The position numbers were made by a program, and so were the translations under genes. Below the pieces are notes generated by a model. The model was given only the letters and a program-made list of their open reading frames with translations, made no database searches and was not told where the DNA came from. Source: Gammaproteobacteria bacterium (GTDB lineage: Bacteria; Pseudomonadota; Gammaproteobacteria; DSM-16500). From it: a stretch of DNA of 64,000 nucleotides. The stretch is from contig JAJPGW010000007.1 of NCBI GenBank assembly GCA_021325575.1, positions 220,133-284,132 of the forward strand. The letters run 5' to 3'. Positions within the stretch are counted from its first letter, which is position 1. Each line of letters starts with the position of its first letter. Shown here piece by piece: positions 58,484 to 64,000 of the stretch.

Positions 58484-60460
58484 TTAATCCTTTAGCATAT
58501 CTTGCCAAGCTTCAACGATCATAACCATAGCCAAAGTGTCTAGTTCACAATATTTCAGCAAGGCTTGAGTTAATTCTTGACGTTCTATTGCGCTCATTTC
58601 GCTAAATTGCATTCGAGCATATGCAATTGAAGCTGATCCGCCTTCTTTCAAGCTATCATCATTAAATAAGAGCTCTATTTTTTCCTCTTCAATATCAATA
58701 TCTTGGAATAGCTTTGGCAATAGGGTATAAGGGTCAACTATTTTACCATTTATATTTTTTATCCACTGCCAATCCTTGAAATTTAAGCTTCGAATACCAT
58801 TTACAGCGCCATAAATTGGTTTGCCATATTTCTCTTTTAAAAATAATGATCTATTTAATATTGCTGGAAAAATATGTTTGATCGAATTAGAACCATTTGT
58901 CATAGGATCGAAATAAAATCTTTTTACTAATTCACATAGGTCTACCATGTTTCGTTCGCCATTCCATTTTTCTATGCTATCTATATTCGATTTACTAATT
59001 GATTTAATGAAGGATAGGAGTTGTTCACTATCTTCAATTAACTCTTTAGACGTCTTGATTTGATGATAAATCATATTGAGATAAGTATTCTCATGAGACG
59101 CATATCGAAATATAGTTCCTTTATCATTTTCTAGGTCGCTTTTTAAGGCTCTGATAAAATTTAGATTTGGATTTTTTCCAATTTCATTATTGAGAAACTG
59201 CCCAAAATGTTCCACATCTCCATTTGAATGCAAAAGATGATGAGAAAATTGAAATGCTAATCCTTGATATGGATGTTCTCCCTTGTTGAAAGGTATTGCT
59301 GTCATTGTTGTTTCAAAATCTATGAAATGTAAAGGATATACGCAGCTATTTAGTTCATTTTTTAAATTTTCACGATCTAGTGCTATATCATTATTTTTCT
59401 GCTTTATCTTTAGAATTTGCACCCACTGACGCTCACTTGAAGACCAGCCGGGCTTGCCATCATGTTTCGGATTGATGTCATCTTCGTTTATTTGCTCAGG
59501 TCTAAATACACCACCTTCGATTAATTGATCTATTTTGCGTAAGTTCCAGATGTCCAAAACAGTAGGGTGATTAAGGTCGTCTTCTGTGAGCGAACATTCT
59601 TGTTTCCAGCATTCTTTAAACCCGCTTTTTAGATTGTTTGGTATGATATTTGGTGGGGTTTTAAATTCGCATGTCTTACAAATTTTTCCAAGTTTAGGTT
59701 TTATTTTAATGTCGTTGCAATAGTTTTCAGCTAAATAAAATACATATTGTGAAAAAGTTTGAGTGTCGCGATATCTTTCGTTGTTAAAAATAAAATTTAT
59801 TTCATTGTCTATATTAATTTTAATTAAAATTTTATGTGATAAATCTTCATCGCTAATCGTATTTGAAACAATAATTTTTACTCTGTTATCTTTATCCTTT
59901 GAAATTCGGAATTTTTGGTTTAATCCATCTGTAGGGCACTCAGCATTTTTATCTACCAACATTAAATATGAAGAAATTCTCATGTCTGGAAATGCATTCA
60001 ATAAAACAAATTTTTGAAATGCAACGTCTAGAATGTAGCTTTTCCAATCATTTTTTATGGATCCAGTTTTATTAAAAAAAGTTGATTTATCTTTACTGTC
60101 AATTGACTTTGATTTCACTTCAATAAGAGTAATATGATTGTCTTCTTTGATTAATATATCGGCGCGTATAAATAGATTCTGATAACGGATTGCTGCTTCA
60201 AAAATAATAATTTGCCTTTGTTGTAATAATTGAGTGGTTTCATTGATGGCTTGTTCAACATCAAGTGTATCTATTGTAATACCACCTGGATAGTAATACT
60301 TTGCTAACTCTCCTACTTGAAACCCTCCTTCTGCTAACGCCATCAAAAAAGAGTCTTCTGATTTTAAATTCGCAAATTCTGGTTTATCAATATAAAACAG
60401 CTTTGTTGGGCATTCCATGGCTAGTTTAAACTTTGATTTAGTTAGATATCGAGGCCGCAT
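58484..60460 (-). CDS. DUF2779 protein: Cas4-like nuclease plus DEDD exonuclease
   Basis: A 658-residue protein of the DUF2779 type. The N half resembles Cas4/RecB PD-(D/E)XK nucleases: RADILIKED (Asp) and ITLIEVKSKS (E-x-K). Four Cys fit an Fe-S cluster: one in AMECPTK, two in CKTC, and one in the following ECWKQEC. The C half is a DEDD 3'-5' exonuclease-like fold: HFIDFETTMTAIPF, RYASHENTYL, and YCELDTLAMVMI. Strong GAGGTGG sets the start at 60460. It precedes the SNF2 helicase gene on the same strand. Confidence 0.85.
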   Translation of the reverse strand: MRPRYLTKSKFKLAMECPTKLFYIDKPEFANLKSEDSFLMALAEGGFQVGELAKYYYPGGITIDTLDVEQAINETTQLLQQRQIIIFEAAIRYQNLFIRADILIKEDNHITLIEVKSKSIDSKDKSTFFNKTGSIKNDWKSYILDVAFQKFVLLNAFPDMRISSYLMLVDKNAECPTDGLNQKFRISKDKDNRVKIIVSNTISDEDLSHKILIKINIDNEINFIFNNERYRDTQTFSQYVFYLAENYCNDIKIKPKLGKICKTCEFKTPPNIIPNNLKSGFKECWKQECSLTEDDLNHPTVLDIWNLRKIDQLIEGGVFRPEQINEDDINPKHDGKPGWSSSERQWVQILKIKQKNNDIALDRENLKNELNSCVYPLHFIDFETTMTAIPFNKGEHPYQGLAFQFSHHLLHSNGDVEHFGQFLNNEIGKNPNLNFIRALKSDLENDKGTIFRYASHENTYLNMIYHQIKTSKELIEDSEQLLSFIKSISKSNIDSIEKWNGERNMVDLCELVKRFYFDPMTNGSNSIKHIFPAILNRSLFLKEKYGKPIYGAVNGIRSLNFKDWQWIKNINGKIVDPYTLLPKLFQDIDIEEEKIELLFNDDSLKEGGSASIAYARMQFSEMSAIERQELTQALLKYCELDTLAMVMIVEAWQDMLKD

Positions 60461-60683
60461 AGATAACCACCTCAAAATTAAATATACCCGTGATTCCATC
60501 TTTTAAATTAAGATGATTTAGTGTTTCGAAAATCTTTAGACATTTTTTATTATATCATCAGGCGTTGTTGTTATTTGTTTAAGATCTCGCGTTAGAATGA
60601 CTCTGATGCTCAGATGTAAATTATATATTCATAAAATATTGAACTGACAATAAAATACACTATTTACGTGGTGATGAAAAAAC

Positions 60684-60756
60684 GGGGTCAAATCCGGCTT
60701 TCGGTCTCTCAACTATAAACAATCGCTATTCAAGACCGATAGCCGGATTTGACCCC
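60684..60756. repeat. 73-bp inverted repeat
   Basis: GGGGTCAAATCCGGCTTTCGGTCT (first 16 bases at 60684-60699) and AGCCGGATTTGACCCC (60741-60756) with AGACCGAT form a 24-bp stem with one mismatch and a 25-base loop. Positions 60461-60796 hold no gene; this is the only structure there. It separates the nuclease gene promoter from the LysR gene 3' end and may be a small mobile repeat. Confidence 0.75.
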
Positions 60757-60796
60757 AATAACTTTTGTAATTACCCGGCCCACATTTTCCAATTGT

Positions 60797-61711
60797 TTAT
60801 ACCATTTTCGAAATTTTCTTTATGATTTCTCTCAACCACTGATGACCAGGATCATTTTGATCTCGAGCATGCCAATACATTTGAGCATGATATTTGGGTA
60901 CATCATAAGGGGGTTGATGAATAGCTAAACCTAGCATTTTAACGAATGGATTAGCCAGATGTTCCACTACATTTGAGATAAGCAGAGTGCGAGGCAATGC
61001 TTGTAAAGCAATAACAGTATGCGGGGTCATAAGAGCCACATTTAATCTGCATCCTTGTGTTTCAATAAATCCAATTAACCCATTTTGGTCTGGGCGATTT
61101 TCAAGAGAGACAAAAACCTGCGGATATCGCGCATATTCCTTTAGGGTTATTTTGTTTTTTTTAAAAAGAGGATGAGATTTATCAGCCGCTATGACACCAT
61201 TGTCAGTAAACAGACTTGTTACTTTTAAATTTGGCGGGGCTTCACTAAATTGCCCAATTGCTATATCCAGAGTGGTTTCTTCAAAAGGTTTGGTACTATC
61301 GAGATAATTAATTGCATGTTGCACAATTTTAATATTGGGAGCTGATTGAGTCACAAATTGCATTAATTTGGGCATTAAAACTAAGGCAAGATAATCTGAC
61401 ATGCCAATATGAAATATTCTTGATGTTACTTTTTGATTAAAAGATACAGGTGTAATAAACGCTGTTTCTATCGATTGTAATGCTTGTCTCACAGCTGGAA
61501 TGAGTGATTTTCCGAATGTCGTCATTGACATTTGTCCGCGTTGTCCACGAACTAATAAATCATCTTGATATATTTCACGCAATTGTTTAAGGGCAATACT
61601 CATGGCTGACTGAGTAATGCCAAGCTTTATGCCTGCTCTTGAAACATTTTGTTCAGTGAGCAGGGCATTTAACGCTTTTAATAGATTAAAATTCAAATTT
61701 GATATATTCAT
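60797..61711 (-). CDS. LysR-family transcriptional regulator
   Basis: A 304-residue LysR regulator. Winged HTH at residues 1-65 (LLKALNALLTEQNVSRAGIK, QSAMSIALKQLRE), linker helix, and substrate-binding domain. The form resembles NodD/NahR-like members. It is divergent from the Dabb-SDR pair and most likely controls it; the 86-bp gap is AT-rich with TTAAT/ATTAA dyads. Confidence 0.92.
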   Translation of the reverse strand: MNISNLNFNLLKALNALLTEQNVSRAGIKLGITQSAMSIALKQLREIYQDDLLVRGQRGQMSMTTFGKSLIPAVRQALQSIETAFITPVSFNQKVTSRIFHIGMSDYLALVLMPKLMQFVTQSAPNIKIVQHAINYLDSTKPFEETTLDIAIGQFSEAPPNLKVTSLFTDNGVIAADKSHPLFKKNKITLKEYARYPQVFVSLENRPDQNGLIGFIETQGCRLNVALMTPHTVIALQALPRTLLISNVVEHLANPFVKMLGLAIHQPPYDVPKYHAQMYWHARDQNDPGHQWLREIIKKISKMV

Positions 61712-61797
61712 ATAACTAATGTCAAATATTAATTACATTAATAATATTAATTATAGCATGGTGTATGATTAATAGAGTTTCTGAGGAGGAAATTTTT

Positions 61798-62121
61798 ATG
61801 ATTAGACATACTATTCTTTTTAAAGTGAAACCAACTGTCTCAACGCAAGGTGTTGAAAATGCTATGCATTTAGTCTCGGATTTAAAAAATAAATTACCCG
61901 GAATATTAGGAATGATTGCTGGTGCATGTCATTTTCACGATAATAAAAATGCGGATATTTTTTCTGATAAGATTTCGCATGGAGTTTCTATTGATTTTTT
62001 AGATCAAGAAAGCTTGGATAATTTCTTTAGAAATCCTGTTGCGTTGCCTGCTAAAAATGCTATCGTAAATATAGCAGAAGAGGGCTATGAGGGTATTCTA
62101 GGATTTGATTTAAACAAATGA
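61798..62121 (+). CDS. Dabb-family (stress-responsive alpha-beta barrel) protein
   Basis: A 107-residue protein beginning IRHTILFKVKPTVS, the typical Dabb start, with GVSIDFLDQESLDNFF later. Dimeric alpha-beta barrels of this type include polyketide cyclases and stress proteins. GAGGAGGAA sets the start. It lies upstream of the SDR gene. Confidence 0.85.
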   Translation: MIRHTILFKVKPTVSTQGVENAMHLVSDLKNKLPGILGMIAGACHFHDNKNADIFSDKISHGVSIDFLDQESLDNFFRNPVALPAKNAIVNIAEEGYEGILGFDLNK

Positions 62122-62310
62122 AGTTGGGCTTCAGTGTAAAAAACGATGTTTTCCCACTTTCCCGCAAGCAGAAGTTCGATTGACTGAACGAGCAAGAATT
62201 TATTATATTTGAACCCGTATAATTTTGAGGTAATCAGCCAATGCGCATATAAAGCTCTCATTTTTTAACGAATTTAGTTAATGACCATTTTATAAATAAC
62301 TGGAGCTTAT

Positions 62311-63141
62311 ATGTCGACCAATATTAGTTTTAATCATTCAAAGGTTTCCTCTGCTGTAAATATTAAAAATAAAGTAGCCATCATAACAGGAGCTGGTAGT
62401 GGTATTGGCCGTGCTTGTGCGAATCTTTTCGCTCAAGAAGGTGCCATTGTTATTGTTGCTGATATTAATGAGAAGCTAGGTAAAGAAGTCGCCAGTGAAA
62501 TTTCTGCAAAAGGATTTGTTGCGGATTTTATAAAACTAGATGTGACCGATGAATCATCATGGGTAAATGTATATAAGTTTGTTCAAGAAAATCATAGCAG
62601 ACTAAATATACTCGTTAATAATGCAGGCATTGCATTTGGCGGTTCAATAACGGAATTATCATTAGAAGATTGGCGCCGCTTAATGGCTATTAATCTGGAT
62701 GGCGTTTTTTTAGGAACAAAGCATGCTATTCCTCTGATGCAAAAAAATAATGGTGGAAGTATTGTTAATGTATCTTCTGCTTCTGGCATTGTTGGTTCGC
62801 CTACTGCGGCAGCCTATTGCACTAGCAAAGGCGGTGTGCGCTTGTTTACGAAAGCGGTAGCGCTTGAATGCGCACAAGCACGAAATAATATTCGTGTTAA
62901 TTCCATTCACCCTGGAGCGGTGGCAACACCTATGTTTGAAAAAGGACCGACATGGAGTGATTTTGTAAATCAAATGGGTGGATTAGAAGGCGCTTGGAAA
63001 AAAATTGCTGAATCTACCCCGTTAGGCAGGGTAGCAGAACCGCAAGAAATTGCGAATGCCATATTATTCTTAGCTTCCGATGCCTCAAGTTTTATGACTG
63101 GAAGCGAATTAATTATTGATGGTGGTTTTACTGCTCAGTGA
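62311..63141 (+). CDS. Short-chain dehydrogenase/reductase
   Basis: A 276-residue classical SDR. Cofactor loop ITGAGSGIGRA, NNAG, and the catalytic Ser-Tyr-Lys (NVSSASG and AAYCTSKGG) are all present; the C terminus SFMTGSELIIDGGFTAQ is the usual ending. Basic residue pattern does not settle NAD versus NADP. Substrate unknown. Confidence 0.92.
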   Translation: MSTNISFNHSKVSSAVNIKNKVAIITGAGSGIGRACANLFAQEGAIVIVADINEKLGKEVASEISAKGFVADFIKLDVTDESSWVNVYKFVQENHSRLNILVNNAGIAFGGSITELSLEDWRRLMAINLDGVFLGTKHAIPLMQKNNGGSIVNVSSASGIVGSPTAAAYCTSKGGVRLFTKAVALECAQARNNIRVNSIHPGAVATPMFEKGPTWSDFVNQMGGLEGAWKKIAESTPLGRVAEPQEIANAILFLASDASSFMTGSELIIDGGFTAQ

Positions 63142-63166
63142 TGATAAGGCATCACCCTATACACCT

Positions 63167-63559
63167 TTAACGAATCGCTGAATCGGATTCCGATAATTTA
63201 TTTTTAACATGAAACCGATGTTCAAGACCTTCAGCTAACAACACAGCTGCTAAGGTATTGAGACTCACACCTTCTGATTTTGCCCTCAAGGTAAGTGCTG
63301 CATGTAAACTTTTTGGAACCCGCAAACGCCATTGGCCGCTGTATTTTGTTGAGATTCCTGGTTCAGGAATAGGATCGCCAAAACTTTTTGCGGTTTCAAT
63401 CCAAGATTTCATTGCTGACTCAGCTTCATTTAATGCTTCTTCGACTGTTTCGCCATCTGCTAGGCATCCTGGCAAATCGGGAAATTCTACTAAATAGCCA
63501 CCGCCTTCCTCTTTAGTTAAAGGACGGATAGTAACGGGATATTTTAACTTAGTTCTCAT
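63167..63559 (-). CDS. HicB-family antitoxin without adjacent HicA
   Basis: A 130-residue protein. The N half is the HicB RNase-H-like fold (YPVTIRPLTKEEGGGYLVEF, DLPGCLADGETVEEAL). The C half is a ribbon-helix-helix DNA-binding domain (LRVPKSLHAALTLRAKSEG). The HicA toxin (60-80 residues) is expected next to it, but neither flank has space or a matching frame. The role without its toxin is unclear; it may bind a HicA elsewhere. Confidence 0.88.
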   Translation of the reverse strand: MRTKLKYPVTIRPLTKEEGGGYLVEFPDLPGCLADGETVEEALNEAESAMKSWIETAKSFGDPIPEPGISTKYSGQWRLRVPKSLHAALTLRAKSEGVSLNTLAAVLLAEGLEHRFHVKNKLSESDSAIR

Positions 63560-63726
63560 TTGGACCTCTCATCTGGCTATCCAATATCTCAATAAATTTT
63601 TGCTCTTATTAATGATACCTCATATGGTAGAAATTTTTCACTAGGGGTCTGATCTCAGCTTTAGGTAGGGTATAATGAGTTTTTGGTATTCGAGAGATCG
63701 TTCTTTATCTTTGAATAGACTTAGCA

Positions 63727-64000
63727 ATGACTAATTACTTATTACAAACAAAACGATTAAAACTTCGTCTTCTCGATGTGGGAGATATTCTTTATTTGGA
63801 AGAATTAGAGAGTGATCCGGCTGTTAAACAATTTTTTCCAGATGGTACAAGAGATCGTGTAAAAACAGAAGCGATGATCAAACGATTTATCGCTGCCTAT
63901 GAAGAAAAAGGATTGCCATGTTTTTTACTCTTTGATCTTGAGTCAGATGAATTTATTGGACGGGCTGGGTTCGGGTTGACTGAAACAGGTGATACGGAGA
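63727..64000 (+). CDS. GNAT-family acetyltransferase, 3' end beyond window
   Basis: The first 91 residues of a RimJ/RimL-type GNAT acetyltransferase: LLQTKRLKLRLLDVGDILYL, then a CFLLFDLESDEFIGRAGFG strand. Runs off the window edge, so the catalytic part is not seen. Confidence 0.8.
   Translation, partial: MTNYLLQTKRLKLRLLDVGDILYLEELESDPAVKQFFPDGTRDRVKTEAMIKRFIAAYEEKGLPCFLLFDLESDEFIGRAGFGLTETGDTE

Noticed and set aside
53307..60796. Complete integrative element bounded by att repeats
   Set aside because: No integrase and no second copy of the tRNA-Thr 3' end could be seen; the right border is open.

Overview
The window looks like a chromosomal segment from an AT-rich gammaproteobacterium of the Legionellales/Coxiellaceae type. 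The main evidence is the gene order: rplM-rpsI-sspA-sspB; lpoA-yraN-diaA-dolP divergent from rsmI; a full-length dcw division and cell-wall cluster running into lpxC, dciA and secA; and pilABCD-coaE-zapD-yacG. Several large orphan proteins with coiled coils, helical repeats or disordered tails are scattered between the housekeeping blocks, as expected of a host-associated lineage. The genus cannot be fixed from the sequence alone.

Layout. 0-5.5 kb: an HU-like protein with a long basic tail, a TauE/SafE-type permease with its DUF1634 partner, ribosomal proteins L13/S9, tRNA-Gln, sspAB and a YihY membrane protein. 5.5-10.9 kb (minus): a tightly overlapping operon of an FAD oxidoreductase, a PAS histidine kinase, a stand-alone receiver and the ABC-F protein YheS. 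10.9-15.4 kb: two BON lipoproteins, diaA, yraN, lpoA and divergent rsmI. 15.4-24 kb: a glycosyltransferase, an amino acid permease, a PLP-enzyme-like orphan, rnpB (RNase P RNA), a 52-residue DUF3309 protein and two orphan minus-strand proteins.

24-44.7 kb (plus): mraZ-rsmH-ftsL-ftsI-murE-mraY-murD-ftsW-murG-murC-murB-ftsQ-ftsA-ftsZ-lpxC, then secA-mutT, with a DUF721/DciA gene on the opposite strand. Four GTGG boxes exactly 10 bp apart precede mraZ. murF and ddl are missing from their usual places, and a palindromic repeat sits at the murE/mraY junction where murF would be. 45-52.6 kb (minus): a kynureninase with a mitochondrial-presequence-like N terminus, an orphan protein, yacG, zapD, coaE and pilDCBA with an unusually short PilB.

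53.2-64 kb: an accessory region that begins at tRNA-Thr. It holds an ApeA-like HEPN protein, a two-gene minus-strand unit (a SNF2-type helicase with 17 tandem 15-residue Cys/Ser-x-x-Ser/Thr-Gly-Lys repeats, then upstream of it a Cas4-like plus DEDD-exonuclease DUF2779 protein), a LysR regulator divergent from a Dabb protein and a short-chain dehydrogenase, an orphan HicB antitoxin and the start of a GNAT acetyltransferase. The helicase-nuclease pair is the best candidate for an undescribed system, probably nucleic-acid defence. The kynureninase is the best candidate for a host-directed enzyme. Three copies of an ~81-86 bp repeat fold into a cloverleaf whose arms co-vary between copies.
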